64,000 nt of DNA from Ruminococcus sp. Zagget11 (GTDB lineage: Bacteria > Bacillota > Clostridia > Oscillospirales > Ruminococcaceae): contig MSHL01000024.1 in the NCBI GenBank assembly GCA_001941135.1, positions 47,713 to 111,712 of the forward strand. Direction: 5' to 3'. The notes beneath the pieces are model-generated. The model saw only the letters and a list, made by a program, of their open reading frames with translations. It did no database searches and was not told the DNA's origin. Shown one piece after another: positions 42,888 to 54,753 of the stretch. A program made the translations under genes and the position numbers. Within the stretch, counting starts at the first letter, position 1. Each line of letters starts with the position of its first letter.

Positions 42888-43445
42888 TTAATCACATATC
42901 TTCCTTGCAAGGCTCAATATTAAGGCTGTTTCCTCCTTGGGGTCGGCACGGTCGGGCGTGGTGACCCATTCCAGAATAAGTCGGAAAGCACCATATGTCA
43001 CAAAAGAAATTATCCCCTGCATCTTCTCGTCGTTCTCTACGTGACGCAGCCTTTCGTTGAGTAAATCGATTATTTTGGGCATGGTAAATAATCTTTGCAC
43101 AAAATCGTTACCCGTACAGTTTTTCATCAGCATCAGTGCAGCATCGGAATTTTGCACCATATATTCAAGGCAGGCGGTAACTCTATGCTCCGTTTCCTCC
43201 CTGTCGTCGGGAGAAATATCCTTAAGGCGTTCTTCCAAGCCGTTGAGAAAATTATCCGTCATTTCATTAAGCACATCGTATTGGCTGCCGAAATGCTTGT
43301 AAAACGTACTGCGATTGATTTCCGCCAAGCTGCAAAGCTCTGTTATGGAAATATTGTGGATATTTTTCCTATGCATGAGCTGTGTAAAGGCACTGAAAAT
43401 TTTGGATTTGGTTACAAAAACCTTTTGTTCATACTGTGATCTCAT
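42888..43445 (-). CDS. TetR/AcrR family transcriptional regulator
   Basis: TKSKIFSAFTQLMHRKNIHNISITELCSLAEINRSTFYKHFGSQYDVL HTH. Confidence 0.9.
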   Translation of the reverse strand: MRSQYEQKVFVTKSKIFSAFTQLMHRKNIHNISITELCSLAEINRSTFYKHFGSQYDVLNEMTDNFLNGLEERLKDISPDDREETEHRVTACLEYMVQNSDAALMLMKNCTGNDFVQRLFTMPKIIDLLNERLRHVENDEKMQGIISFVTYGAFRLILEWVTTPDRADPKEETALILSLARKICD

Positions 43446-43552
43446 CGTTACGCCTCCACGTTCAACAAATAGGGCAAATTTGTCGGTTGCATAATCAACA
43501 AATGTCGATTATAATTATATCATATTTATCCGATAAAAACAAGGTGATTTTT

Positions 43553-45069
43553 GTGGAGTATTTTTGGTATTTTATCGCTGCCTTAGGCGCAGGAATAGGT
43601 ACGGGTTTGGCAGGGCTTTCCGCCGCAACGGTTATGGTACCGATTTTAATTGTTCTTTGTCCCTCATTCAGCGGGGAACATGGAGCTTATCAGGCGACAG
43701 CCATTGCATTGGCATCCGATATTCTCGGTTCTGCCGCAGCTACGTCAATCTATGCAAAAAATAAAAAGATTGATTTAAAGCATGGCTGGATACTCATGTC
43801 CTGTATTATTGCTTTAAGCGCTGTGGGCAGCTACGTGGCATATCTTGCGGGAAATGTTGTTTTGGGGGGGATTTACACTGTTTCTCACGTTCTGTATCGG
43901 CATACGCTTTCTGGTCAAACCCGATACGTCAAAATCGGGAGCGGACAGCGCTAATGTCAGACTGAATCTAAAGGAGATAATTATATCCGTCTTTTTCGGA
44001 CTTACCATCGGGTTCGGTACCGGCTTTGTGGGAACAGGCGGCGGTATGATGATGCTGGTCGTTTTTACTGCCTTTCTCGGATATGACCTTAAAACAGCCG
44101 TGGGTACAAGCACGTTTATCATGACCTTTACCGCGCTTATCGGCTTTATCAGTCACGCCGTTATTCATCCCGCAATAGTGTTTGAACGCACCGATGCACT
44201 TATAATTTGCATAGTTACGGCAACAGTATCGTCATTGATTTCCGCGCGCTTTGCCAACCGTGTGAATAACAAAACAGTCGGACGTGTTACGGGTGTTATT
44301 TTGGTTGTTTTAGGTGCTTCTATGATTTACCTTAATTATTTTCACGATGCGGAAATTCCCGAACCTGTTTCGGAAATGCTGCATACCTTGGGAATATTGG
44401 TCGTCTTTTTGGCTGCGGCAGTATGCTTGGCACTGCTTGGATTTAAGCCGCTGCACATTGACGGTGAGGTGCGCCGCAAGATTCTCCATACGATAGCCTT
44501 TCTTATAATACTGGTTATCGTCATTGCTTCTGAGCATTGGTACATACCCTCCCTGCTTTCTGTAATATTTGCTGCGGTTGTATATCCTATTTTACGGGCT
44601 TTTGAAAATAAAACATTCTATTCCGCCTTATTTCGGGAGCGTTCTCACGGAGAGGTCAGAAAAAGCCTTATTTTGTTGTTTGGAACGGCGGCAATTCTTA
44701 TTACACTGTTTTGGGGCATATTAGGCTCAGAGCTTACGGTTATTGCGGCAATTCTCACTTGGGGAATAGGCGATGAGGCTGCAGCGTTGGTGGGAAAGCG
44801 CTTTGGAAAGCATAAAATCGGTTGGCGCTTTGTGGATAACCGGAAAACATACGAGGGAAGCATAGCCATGCTTTGTATATCTTATTGTGCGGTTTTAATT
44901 TCTCTGGCGATAGGGGGGGATTGAAATACCGGCGGCGTTAATAACGGGATTTCTCGCTGCAATTGTCGCAACAATTACGGAAGCAGTTACTAAAGGCGGA
45001 TATGATACCGTGTCTGTCCCAAGCGTGACATCGGCTGTAATTTACATTTCCCTAATGATTTTACAATAG
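43553..45069 (+). pseudogene. TauE/SafE (TSUP) permease fused to polyprenol/phytol-kinase-like domain; interrupted by two G7-tract frameshifts
   Basis: TSUP repeats GAGIGTGLAGLSAATVMVPIL and GFGTGFVGTGGGMMMLVVF; kinase-like LTWGIGDEAAALVGKRFGKHKIGWRFVDNRKTYEGSIAM; reading continues across 43864-43870 and 44913-44919 after removing one G in each. Confidence 0.78.
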
Positions 45070-45204
45070 TGGCAAAATACATAATTTACGCTGTTAAAAT
45101 GCAGTTTCATTTGTATATATTGCACATTGTAGAAATTGCAGTAATTTGATATAATATTAGATAAGGACAGCAGCTACGACTACAAGGAATAATATAAAAT
45201 CTCA

Positions 45205-45243
45205 TAAAAAATGAAGCTGCTTAAACCGAGTTTAAGCAGCTTT
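45205..45243 (-). terminator. tmRNA terminator
   Basis: aagctgcttaaaccgagtttaagcagctt, with T-tract on the minus strand. Confidence 0.75.
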
Positions 45244-45246
45244 GTT

Positions 45247-45601
45247 TGGTGGAGATGACGGGAGTCGAACCCGTGTCCGAAAACCTATCCACACGACTTT
45301 CTACGAGCGTAGTCTGTTATTTACATTCCCTCGCATAATTCCGAACAGACACGGCATTATGCTTGGTAGCCTGAAGTACATCATCGCGGCATAGGCAGTC
45401 CGAAATGACGTTCACCGTTAGTCGACGCCCGATGTCGGAGTCACGGTACTCTCCGAGCGGGCGAGCAGTGCGCTTAGGCAGCTGCTAATTCAAAATTATT
45501 GTTGTCGTCTAATTTTAAAACGAGTGCCGTTTAAAGAGAATGACACAATCCTCTGCCCGCTTATCCTGCTTCAAAATCCCCGTCGAAACCATTACATCCC
45601 C
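45247..45601 (-). ncRNA. ssrA: tmRNA (SsrA)
   Basis: 5' GGGGATGTAATGGTTTCGACGGGG; 3' GGGTTCGACTCCCGTCATCTCCACCA; tag ORF ending ...DDNNNFELAAA*; adjacent to smpB. Confidence 0.95.
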
Positions 45602-45650
45602 ATAATTAGGAGAGGTCAAACGGAAAAGAAGTGGGTTTTGCAAATTAACT

Positions 45651-46124
45651 TTAATGATTATGCTCCTTGAATGCACGTTCAATGTCGCGCTGTGCGGCTT
45701 TTGCCGCCATGTCATCGCGCTTGTCATGAAGCTGCTTACCCTTGCAAAGACCAAGCTGCATTTTTACTCTTGAGTCTTTGAAGTAAAGCGAAATCGGTAT
45801 CAAGGTAAGTCCCGTTTGCTTGACAGTACCGTAAAGCTTGTTGATCTCACGCTTATGCAGCAGCAGTCTGCGGACGCGCATCGGGTCACGGTTAAAGATG
45901 TTTCCATGGTCATAAGGGGATATATGCATACCCTTTACCCACAGCTCTCCATCCTCAACGGTACACCAGCTGTCCTTTAGGTTTACACCGCCTTGTCTGA
46001 TTGCTTTTACCTCTGTACCTACAAGCTCAATTCCTGCCTCATAGGTTTCAAGTATAAAGTAATCGTGACGTGCCTTGCGATTTTCGGCGATAGTCTTAAA
46101 ATTGCTTTTCTTTCCCTCCGACAT
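45651..46124 (-). CDS. smpB: SsrA-binding protein SmpB
   Basis: [40 protein letters not shown]. Confidence 0.96.
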   Translation of the reverse strand: MSEGKKSNFKTIAENRKARHDYFILETYEAGIELVGTEVKAIRQGGVNLKDSWCTVEDGELWVKGMHISPYDHGNIFNRDPMRVRRLLLHKREINKLYGTVKQTGLTLIPISLYFKDSRVKMQLGLCKGKQLHDKRDDMAAKAAQRDIERAFKEHNH

Positions 46125-46249
46125 TGCAGACACTCCTCTCATTTTTGGCGGGTATACTACATTATATCACCGCAATTTACGATTGTCAAGAGAAATTTGT
46201 AATATTTTTTCGTTTATTTTCGATAATAAATACAGAAAGGAAGATGTTT

Positions 46250-48862
46250 ATGAATATGCAGAAATTAACCAAAAAGAGCGTTGAAGCTATACAGGCTGCA
46301 CAGGATATTGCTGTAAATTATCAAAACAACAATGTGGATCAGCCTCATTTGTTTTATGCTCTGCTTACTCAGGATCAAGGACTTATCCCGCAGCTTATTT
46401 CAAAGCTTGGAAAGGATCCTGCTGCTCTTGCCGGTTCAGCCGAGAGGATTATCGCACGTCTGCCAAAGGTTTCGGGCAGCGGCAGGGAAGCGGGCACGGT
46501 GTATATTTCAAGCGCTCTTGACCGACTGCTGAACGGTGCCGAAGCCATTGCGAAAAGCATGAGTGACGAATATGTATCCGTGGAGCATATTATGCTGTCC
46601 TTCTTTGACAACGGCTCCGATGAAATGAAAAAGCTGCTTAACAGCTATTTCATTGAGAAAAATGATTTTCTAAAGGATTTGCAGGAAGTCAGAGGTAATC
46701 AGCGTGTAACCGGCGATTCCCCGGAGGAAACCTACGATGTTTTGAAAAAGTATGGTCAGGATCTTGTGGAGCTTGCCAAGGCAAATAAGCTTGATCCGGT
46801 AATCGGGCGTGACAGTGAAATAAGGAACGCCATTCGTATACTTTCCAGAAAGACTAAGAATAACCCTGTACTTATCGGCGAGCCGGGTGTAGGTAAAACC
46901 GCCATTTGTGAGGGATTGGCACAGCGTATAGTCAGGGGTGATGTTCCCGATAATCTGAAAGACAAGAAGCTGTTTTCCCTGGATATGGGTGCGCTTATTG
47001 CAGGAGCTAAGTTCAGAGGCGAGTTTGAGGAAAGGCTTAAGGCTGTTCTGAACGAGGTCAAAAAATCGGATGGAAATATTATACTCTTTATAGATGAGCT
47101 GCACACCATAGTCGGTGCAGGTAAATCCGACGGCGCTATGGATGCGGGAAATCTTCTCAAGCCAATGCTTGCAAGGGGAGAGCTGCATTGTATCGGTGCG
47201 ACCACACTTAACGAGTACCGTCAGTATATAGAAAAAGATGCGGCTCTTGCAAGACGTTTTCAGCCTGTAATGGTTCCCGAGCCTACCGTTGAGGATGCTA
47301 TTTCCATTTTGAGAGGACTTAAAGATCGCTATGAGGTTTATCACGGAGTAAAAATCCAAGACAGCGCGCTAATAACCGCCGCAACTCTTTCCGATAGGTA
47401 TATAACCGACAGATTTTTGCCCGATAAGGCGATAGATTTGGTCGATGAGGCTTGTGCGCTTATCAAGACAGAAATGAATTCAATGCCCACGGAGCTTGAT
47501 GATATTGCCCGAAAGATAATGCAAAAGGAAATTGCGGAAACCGCACTTAAAAAGGAAGAAGATAAAATTTCCCGCGAACAGCTGTCCGAGGTGCAGAGTG
47601 AGCTTGCGGATCTCAGAGAACAGTTCAACGAAATGAAGGCACGTTGGGAAAATGAAAAAACAAGCGTTTCAAGGCTTCAAAAGCTGAGAGAGGACATTGA
47701 TGCCGCAAATGCTCAAATTGCCGAGGCGGAGAGAGGCTATAATCTTGACAAGGCTGCCGAGCTTAAATACGGTAAACTGCCGCAGTTAAAGAAAGAGCTT
47801 GAGGAAGCGGAAAACGAAGCTGACGATTACGAAAAGCATACCCTTATCAGAGATAAGGTAACTGATGAAGAGATAGCGGAAATTGTAGGGCGCTGGACAG
47901 GAATACCCGTATCAAAGCTGATGGAGGGGGAACGTGAAAAGCTGCTTAATATGGAGGCTACCCTCCACAAGAGAGTTATCGGACAGGACGAGGCTGTGCA
48001 GAAGGTCAGCGAGGCAATTCTCCGTTCAAGAGCGGGAATACAAGACCCCAACAGACCTCTCGGTTCATTTATGTTCATGGGACCTACGGGTGTGGGAAAA
48101 ACGGAGCTTGCAAAGGCACTTGCACAGGCATTGTTCGACGATGAAAAGAACATAGTCCGTATCGATATGACTGAATACATGGAAAAGCACAGTGTCAGCA
48201 GGCTTATTGGAGCGCCTCCGGGATATGTCGGCTATGATGAGGGCGGTCAGCTTACTGAGGCAGTGCGTCGCAAGCCCTATTCGGTTGTGCTGTTTGATGA
48301 AGTGGAAAAGGCTCACCCCGATGTTTTCAATATTCTTCTTCAAGTGCTTGATGACGGCAGAATAACCGATTCCCAAGGCAGGACTGTTGATTTCAAGAAT
48401 ACCATTATAATTCTGACTTCAAATCTTGGCTCCGAATATATACTTGACGGTATAGATGAAAACGGTGAAATATCCGCAGAGGCAAGAGACAGTGTTGATA
48501 AGCTGCTGAAATCCCACTTCCGTCCCGAATTTCTCAACCGTTTGGACGAAATAGTATTCTATAAGCCTCTTACCAAAAAGGAAATTTATCCGATTATCGA
48601 CCTTATGCTGGCAAGCTTGAGAAACAGGCTGAAGGAAAAGCAGCTTGATATAGAAATTACCGAAGCTGCAAAGGAACTGGTGGTAAAGGAGGGCTACGAC
48701 CCTGTGTACGGTGCAAGACCACTTAGACGTTATATCCAGCGGACGATTGAAACTCTTATTGCACGAATGATTATTTCCGATGACCCGCAGCCCTATTCAA
48801 CTATTATTGTAGACAGTAATGGCAGCGGCTTTGAGCTTAGTTTGAGGGAAAATCATGAGTAA
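46250..48862 (+). CDS. clpB: ATP-dependent chaperone ClpB
   Basis: Two AAA+ modules [18 protein letters not shown] and [17 protein letters not shown]; middle coiled coil. Confidence 0.96.
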   Translation: MNMQKLTKKSVEAIQAAQDIAVNYQNNNVDQPHLFYALLTQDQGLIPQLISKLGKDPAALAGSAERIIARLPKVSGSGREAGTVYISSALDRLLNGAEAIAKSMSDEYVSVEHIMLSFFDNGSDEMKKLLNSYFIEKNDFLKDLQEVRGNQRVTGDSPEETYDVLKKYGQDLVELAKANKLDPVIGRDSEIRNAIRILSRKTKNNPVLIGEPGVGKTAICEGLAQRIVRGDVPDNLKDKKLFSLDMGALIAGAKFRGEFEERLKAVLNEVKKSDGNIILFIDELHTIVGAGKSDGAMDAGNLLKPMLARGELHCIGATTLNEYRQYIEKDAALARRFQPVMVPEPTVEDAISILRGLKDRYEVYHGVKIQDSALITAATLSDRYITDRFLPDKAIDLVDEACALIKTEMNSMPTELDDIARKIMQKEIAETALKKEEDKISREQLSEVQSELADLREQFNEMKARWENEKTSVSRLQKLREDIDAANAQIAEAERGYNLDKAAELKYGKLPQLKKELEEAENEADDYEKHTLIRDKVTDEEIAEIVGRWTGIPVSKLMEGEREKLLNMEATLHKRVIGQDEAVQKVSEAILRSRAGIQDPNRPLGSFMFMGPTGVGKTELAKALAQALFDDEKNIVRIDMTEYMEKHSVSRLIGAPPGYVGYDEGGQLTEAVRRKPYSVVLFDEVEKAHPDVFNILLQVLDDGRITDSQGRTVDFKNTIIILTSNLGSEYILDGIDENGEISAEARDSVDKLLKSHFRPEFLNRLDEIVFYKPLTKKEIYPIIDLMLASLRNRLKEKQLDIEITEAAKELVVKEGYDPVYGARPLRRYIQRTIETLIARMIISDDPQPYSTIIVDSNGSGFELSLRENHE

Positions 48863-48895
48863 CCGCGTTTTATACCTCTAACCTATCTTACAGGA

Positions 48896-48940
48896 TAATA
48901 TCCGCTCCAAATCAATAATGGTTTGGAGCGGATATTTATG
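48896..48940 (+). terminator. clpB terminator
   Basis: aatatccgctccaaatcaataatggtttggagcggatattt. Confidence 0.75.
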
Positions 48941-49000
48941 TATTCATATAGCGAAAAAACTCATCATATTCTGTTTTTCAACACTTTTTCTACAAGAATA

Positions 49001-49029
49001 TTGACAAATTATCCGCATGATGATATAAT
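49001..49029 (+). promoter_or_regulatory. Promoter of ispD-ispF operon
   Basis: TTGACA-N17-TATAAT. Confidence 0.75.
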
Positions 49030-49116
49030 GTAACATGGTCTTGGATAGGCGGTAAGGTTATATTCGCTTCTGCCGAATAAACCCCTCTTACATTTATTGA
49101 TATTGGAAGGATTTTT

Positions 49117-49803
49117 ATGGGAAATGTTTCTGCGATAATAGCCGCAGGCGGAAATGCCGTAAGAATGAACGGCATAAACAAAATTACCGCACTCCTTTGC
49201 GAAAAACCGGTAATTGCTTATTCTATGCTCGCTTTTCAGGCTTTGGACGAGGTAAGTGAAATAATAGTCGGAGCAAGAGCCTGTGATATTTCCGTAATAT
49301 ATGAAATTGCGGAAAAGTATGCGATAACCAAGCTTTCCGGTGTCACCGATGCGGGGACTACTCGTCAAAAGTCAATTATTAACGCTTTAAAAACCGTGTC
49401 TAAGGACACCGAATTGATAGCTGTACACGATGGCGCGCGTCCGCTTGTCAATACCGAATATGTAAAACAGTGTATTCGGGATGCCGAGGTTTTCGGCGGA
49501 GCGGTACTTGGCGTACCCGTCAAGGATACAATAAAGGTAGTGGAGGGCGGATTGGTTACAGATACTCCCGACCGCAGAAAGCTGTACATCACTCAAACCC
49601 CCCAGATTTTCAAGAAAAAGCTGTATTTCGACGGCGTAAATTTTGCCCTTGAGCATGACTTGGATTTCGCCGATGATTGTCAGCTTGCAGAGGCTATGGG
49701 AATAAAAATTCATATGACCATGTCCAATTATAAAAATATCAAGATAACAACTCCCGAGGATTTGGCTATTGCACAGGCCATTTTGAAAGGAGCAGCTCAA
49801 TGA
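49117..49803 (+). CDS. ispD: 2-C-methyl-D-erythritol 4-phosphate cytidylyltransferase
   Basis: [36 protein letters not shown]. Confidence 0.93.
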   Translation: MGNVSAIIAAGGNAVRMNGINKITALLCEKPVIAYSMLAFQALDEVSEIIVGARACDISVIYEIAEKYAITKLSGVTDAGTTRQKSIINALKTVSKDTELIAVHDGARPLVNTEYVKQCIRDAEVFGGAVLGVPVKDTIKVVEGGLVTDTPDRRKLYITQTPQIFKKKLYFDGVNFALEHDLDFADDCQLAEAMGIKIHMTMSNYKNIKITTPEDLAIAQAILKGAAQ

Positions 49804-50279
49804 TCAGAGTAGGTCACGGCTATGACGTACACAAGCTTGGAGAAAATCGCAGGCTTATTTTAGGCGGCGTTACCATTCCGTATGAAAGGGGACTTATCGG
49901 ACATTCCGATGCGGATGTACTTGTTCATGCAATTATGGACAGTCTTCTCGGTGCGGCGGCGCTGGGGGATATAGGAAAGCTTTTTCCCGATACGGAGGAA
50001 AAATGGCGCGGTGCGGACAGTATAGTAATGCTTCATCGGGTATGTGCCATTCTTGCCGAAAAGGGGTGGCGTGTTTCCAATATTGACAGCACTGTAATAT
50101 GCCAGTCGCCCAAGCTTATGCCTTATATAGAATTTATGAGAAATAACATTGCAGAGTCCTGCGGAATATCGGCTGATTGTGTCAGTGTAAAGGCAACAAC
50201 AGAAGAGCATCTCGGATTTACGGGCGCAGGCGAGGGAATTGCCGCACACGCGGTTTCACTTATAGAAAATAACAGTTGA
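49800..50279 (+). CDS. ispF: 2-C-methyl-D-erythritol 2,4-cyclodiphosphate synthase
   Basis: [63 protein letters not shown]. Confidence 0.96.
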   Translation: MIRVGHGYDVHKLGENRRLILGGVTIPYERGLIGHSDADVLVHAIMDSLLGAAALGDIGKLFPDTEEKWRGADSIVMLHRVCAILAEKGWRVSNIDSTVICQSPKLMPYIEFMRNNIAESCGISADCVSVKATTEEHLGFTGAGEGIAAHAVSLIENNS

Positions 50280-51685
50280 GGGATGATTTTTTGTCGGATA
50301 ATAAGGAAAATAGAAAGGGATACAAATACAAGGGATTTATCATGAGCGGAATTTCCGTTGTTCTTGTTGCCTTTTTTGTTTTGTCGTATGCGTACGTCTG
50401 GAATAATTATTACAATATCAGGTTCAGCAGCGACCGTATAACGGCGGATTGGTTCGGTTGGAGGGGCAGTCTGCTTATGTATTGCATTTATGCCCTGCTT
50501 ATATACTTTTTTTCGGGTATATACAACGGTTTTAAAATAGGTACCCTGCGTGTCACGGATATTATTTATTCACAGACGCTTTCAATTGTTTTTATTAATC
50601 TTATAACTTATTTACAGTTGTGTTTGATTTCCCGTTATATCGTATCACCTGTCCCCATGTTGGTTATAACGGTTGTGGATTTTGCATTTATTGTCTTATG
50701 GGCATTTGTGGGAAACCGAATTTATTCAAAGCTGTATGCTCCAAGAAGAATGGTAATAATCTACGGGAGCAAGCAGGCTGTCCCCCTTGTGGAAAAAATG
50801 AGTGCCCGTGCAGACAGATTTATGATATGCAGGGCCATAAAAAGCGATGAGGAAATGGGACTTATCAGAGAGATGATAGCTGAGTACGATGCAGTGATAT
50901 TATGTGACGTACCCAGCCCCAAGAAGAACGATATAATAAAAATATGCTTTTCCATGTCAAAACGAATTTATATCACTCCAAAGCTCAGTGATATTATAAT
51001 AAGGGGTGCGGATCAGGTACATCTGTTTGATACGCCCTTGTTGGTATGTAAAAATTCGGGATTATCGACAGGTCAGCTTGCCGCGAAGAGAGTATTTGAC
51101 CTTGTAGTATCAATTCCCGCATTTGTGATAACTCTTCCTCTTATGATCATTATAGCTGCAGCCGTCAAGATATATGACGGAGGTCCCGTGTTTTACACGC
51201 AGGAGAGATATACCAAGGACAGGCGTATTTTCAAGCTGTATAAATTTCGCAGTATGCGTGTTGATGCAGAAAAGGACGGAATACCAAGACTTGCCGCTCA
51301 AAATGATGACAGAATAACTCCCATCGGAAAAATAATACGAATGGTGCGAATGGACGAGCTTCCCCAGTTTATAAATGTGATTAAAGGCGATATGTCAATA
51401 GTGGGTCCTCGTCCCGAACGTCCGGAGCTTGCGGAAATAAACGAGGTGAAAATGCCGGAGTTCGCATACAGACTTAAGGTTAAAGCGGGTCTTACGGGAT
51501 ATGCACAGGTTATGGGTAAATACAATACAACGCCATATGACAAGCTGCGCCTTGACCTTATGTATATTGAGCAATATTCATTTCTGCTTGACCTCAAGCT
51601 TATAATGATGACAATAAAAATCCTTTTTATACCTGAAAGTACGGAAGGCGTCCGTTCCGACATGGATCGATACAAGCAGCAATAA
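50276..51685 (+). CDS. Exopolysaccharide biosynthesis polyprenyl glycosylphosphotransferase
   Basis: Five TM helices; [58 protein letters not shown]. Confidence 0.93.
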   Translation: MRDDFLSDNKENRKGYKYKGFIMSGISVVLVAFFVLSYAYVWNNYYNIRFSSDRITADWFGWRGSLLMYCIYALLIYFFSGIYNGFKIGTLRVTDIIYSQTLSIVFINLITYLQLCLISRYIVSPVPMLVITVVDFAFIVLWAFVGNRIYSKLYAPRRMVIIYGSKQAVPLVEKMSARADRFMICRAIKSDEEMGLIREMIAEYDAVILCDVPSPKKNDIIKICFSMSKRIYITPKLSDIIIRGADQVHLFDTPLLVCKNSGLSTGQLAAKRVFDLVVSIPAFVITLPLMIIIAAAVKIYDGGPVFYTQERYTKDRRIFKLYKFRSMRVDAEKDGIPRLAAQNDDRITPIGKIIRMVRMDELPQFINVIKGDMSIVGPRPERPELAEINEVKMPEFAYRLKVKAGLTGYAQVMGKYNTTPYDKLRLDLMYIEQYSFLLDLKLIMMTIKILFIPESTEGVRSDMDRYKQQ

Positions 51686-51695
51686 GGTACGGCGC

Positions 51696-52796
51696 TTAAA
51701 TTCCGTTGATTTCCGCCTGCGGCATTCCTCGTATCTCGGAAATAAGCTTGTATGCAAGGCGGTTCAGCCCGTCAAAATCGGCATTCTCCGTGTATATGCT
51801 TTCCAGCTTTTTCTGCGTGTGCATTGCGGCTCGCAGCATTGACGCAGACTCGTCAATCAGCTCTGCTGTTGCTTTTTTGCCGAAACGCATACGCTTTTTC
51901 AGCTGAGGACTAACATCATAAACGGTATTATCATAAAAGCGCCGCAGATTAATGCTTTTCACAGCTTCCTCTACGCAAGCATCGTTTAGAAACCCGGTGG
52001 TAACAAATACAAGGGAAAGCTCCGGAACAATCATATGCTCAAGGATAGGGGAGTATGCCAATAAACATTCTCCGCATATAACGTCATATCCCTTGTTTAC
52101 AAATATCCCCGCCGCCGTTCCGATGAAGATATCCGATGCAGTCATGCTGTCGTCATCAATCAATACGATTTTGCAGCTGCTTGGAATGAAGGATTGATAG
52201 CCTTTGGGAGTCATAGCTGAAATACATCTGTATTCGGTTTTTCCCATAGGTAAGCTTCTTTGTGTACCCTTTGGAATAAATCGCTTCGCGGTTCTTATGG
52301 AAAAGGCAGTCAGCTTTTCCTTGTCCAAAATGGAATACGCCGTGGTTCGTATATCCTCGGCAACAGGTGCGACAGCCGCAAGGCACAAACGACAGCGCCT
52401 GTACAGACTAATGCTTTTGTCCGTCAAAGCTATTATTTCATCCTTTTTCTCTTGCAGGGCGGAGGCATTTATGTACGAACCCAGATCAATAATAGACTGA
52501 ACTCCCTTGGGATATGTGGGATCAATATCGTGAGGATATGTTCCATCCACAATCAGCAGGTGAATATCGCGGAAATAAAGTGCGTCTATTCTGTCGGGAT
52601 TTTCCGAACAGTAGAATATCTGCTTTGGCTTTTCCGGAAAGGAATCGCTGATTTTTTTCATAAGAGTTGATTTTCCGCTTCCCGGTACACCTTTAAGAAT
52701 ATAAGCGGTGTTAGACGTATCCGCAAGCATATCCTTGACTGCACAGGAGTATCCCCGTGAGGTGGAACAGCCGATAAAGTATTTTTCGTCAACCAT
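51696..52796 (-). CDS. P-loop ATPase of the PRK06851-like family
   Basis: YILKGVPGSGKSTLMKKIS Walker A; second half lacks an evident P-loop. Confidence 0.75.
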   Translation of the reverse strand: MVDEKYFIGCSTSRGYSCAVKDMLADTSNTAYILKGVPGSGKSTLMKKISDSFPEKPKQIFYCSENPDRIDALYFRDIHLLIVDGTYPHDIDPTYPKGVQSIIDLGSYINASALQEKKDEIIALTDKSISLYRRCRLCLAAVAPVAEDIRTTAYSILDKEKLTAFSIRTAKRFIPKGTQRSLPMGKTEYRCISAMTPKGYQSFIPSSCKIVLIDDDSMTASDIFIGTAAGIFVNKGYDVICGECLLAYSPILEHMIVPELSLVFVTTGFLNDACVEEAVKSINLRRFYDNTVYDVSPQLKKRMRFGKKATAELIDESASMLRAAMHTQKKLESIYTENADFDGLNRLAYKLISEIRGMPQAEINGI

Positions 52797-53237
52797 ATTA
52801 TACCACGCTCCTTAATAAAACATGACAACTGATTATCTCCCTTATACTATGCAAAATTCGGGTTTTAGTGAATTTTGAAATACCGATAAACAGCGTTTCA
52901 ATTTATTCTCGGTCAAGGATTTTCCGAAACGCTAATATGCTTTCTTTGTGCCTGCAGTATTTAATCAACTTCTTCTTAACAAGGCAGCGGGATTGGAAAA
53001 TATACACTTTAATCCTCTTATATTAAGGTGTTATTTTTGTATAAATTGTACTATAATAATTGCACTTTTCACGAAAATTGTGCTGTTTACACAAAAAAAC
53101 AGTTGCAAGTTCATGCACTTTTTTTGCTAATATTGGTTGCTGTTTTTTTAACAATATGTTATAATTGTAGTATATTAGGGCAAAGCTATAGGTTAGGACT
53201 ATACTTCTGCCATACAGAGAATTTGGAGGTTGTAAAT

Positions 53238-54308
53238 ATGGCTGAAAGCGGATTCCTCAAAACCGTCAACTTTGGCGGATTTGATAAGAAAGACGTCCTT
53301 AACTACGTCGATCAGCTCAACACGAAGATTTATACACTTGAAAATGAGTTGGAAGAGAAGAAGACTCTTCTTGAAACCAGCGGCTCCAATATGGAGGATA
53401 AGGACAAATACGAGAAGCTTCTTAGCGCCGATAAAGCTAAGATTACCGAGCTTCAGACGGCAAACGAATCCTTGAATTTGCAGATTAAGACCGCGCAGGA
53501 TGAGTCTGCTGCCAAGGATGCTGAAATTGCCGATCTCAAGAAGAAGCTTGCAGAGCTTGAAAATGAGCTTGTTGACGCTAAGAACAAGGTAGCGGCTGCG
53601 TCACCCACCGAGAACAGCGCAATGGATCTTTCCAACGTATTTATCGAGGCTCAGAGAACCGCGAATACTATCGTTACACAGGCTAAGGAAAATGCAAGAA
53701 AGATGGATGAGGATGCCAAGAAGCTGGCTAATCAGGTTGTCGATGATGCTAACAGCAAGGCTTCTACTATCGTTAAGTCCGCTGATGAAAAGGCATCGCA
53801 GATTCTCACCGATGCTAAAGATAAGTCATCCGATATGCGTACAGCAGCTGAAAACATGAAGGCTGTAGTTCTTGCGGAAATTACCGAGATTTCTGCTAAT
53901 ATCGATAAACTGAAAGAAGTTATGGGCGCTCTTACTACTGACAGCAATGCTAAGATTGAAGAAACATCCAAGCTTCTTACAAGCACCGAGGGCACCTTGA
54001 AGAAGGGCGGTATTCCCCAGTTTACCGCACCCGCAGGTGTAGCTGTTAAGCAAGCTCCTGTGAACAATGCTTCCAGACCTCAGGCAACACAACAGGTTCA
54101 GAAGCCTCAGCAGGCGCAAGCAGTTCAGCCTCAGGCTGCCGCGCAGGCTCCCAAGCCCCAGACCACACAGCAGGCTCCTCAGCAGCCCAAGCCCGTACAG
54201 AACAACAATGCACAGAAGCCTCAACCCAAGGCTACTCCCAAGCTTGCAGGCTTTGATATGAGCGAAATTGAGAAGCTGGCAAGTGCTATTGAAAAGAATG
54301 GCAATTAA
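53238..54308 (+). CDS. DivIVA-like coiled-coil protein with Pro/Gln-rich tail
   Basis: VNFGGFDKKDVLNYVDQLNTKIYTLENELEEKK; FIEAQRTANTIVTQAKENARKMDEDAKK; PQATQQVQKPQQAQAVQPQAAAQ tail. Confidence 0.8.
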   Translation: MAESGFLKTVNFGGFDKKDVLNYVDQLNTKIYTLENELEEKKTLLETSGSNMEDKDKYEKLLSADKAKITELQTANESLNLQIKTAQDESAAKDAEIADLKKKLAELENELVDAKNKVAAASPTENSAMDLSNVFIEAQRTANTIVTQAKENARKMDEDAKKLANQVVDDANSKASTIVKSADEKASQILTDAKDKSSDMRTAAENMKAVVLAEITEISANIDKLKEVMGALTTDSNAKIEETSKLLTSTEGTLKKGGIPQFTAPAGVAVKQAPVNNASRPQATQQVQKPQQAQAVQPQAAAQAPKPQTTQQAPQQPKPVQNNNAQKPQPKATPKLAGFDMSEIEKLASAIEKNGN

Positions 54309-54324
54309 TCTTATAAATACATAT

Positions 54325-54358
54325 TAGCGGTCAGATAGTTGTCTGACCGTTTTTTTTA
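54325..54358 (+). terminator. Terminator
   Basis: agcggtcagatagttgtctgaccgttttttt. Confidence 0.8.
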
Positions 54359-54753
54359 ATCATAGCAGTGGAGTTTATTTCTTTTACCTGTTGAGCCTGT
54401 ATTTATTTTACGTTGCAGGCAGTCTTTTTGCGGGGTAGATGATCACATAAAATGATAATGGCTTGGCTTGTGATATATTAACATATATTAGTACTTAATT
54501 CTATTAAATGTAATTAACTGCTTCCAAATTATGCTTTTACAAAGTAAATTTATAATTTCTGAGAAAAAATCCGAAAAAACACTTGCAATATTTCTGAAAA
54601 TAGTATATTATTATATTGTAGGGTGTTATACCGCGGGTATGACATCTCCGTGAGTGCGCAATTTTCCAAATTTACACACTTAACGGTTTCGGACGATATT
54701 GACAGTCGTCCGAGGAAAGATTAAATTATTCTTTATACAGGAGGAATTTTATC

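Noticed and set aside
45080-45205. Possible short transcript from a plus-strand -10-like element before the tmRNA terminator
   Set aside because: Only a weak promoter-like TATAAT and no conserved structure; insufficient evidence.
49009-50249. Long antisense ORFs opposite ispD and ispF
   Set aside because: Shadow ORFs of real genes with strong motif evidence on the plus strand.
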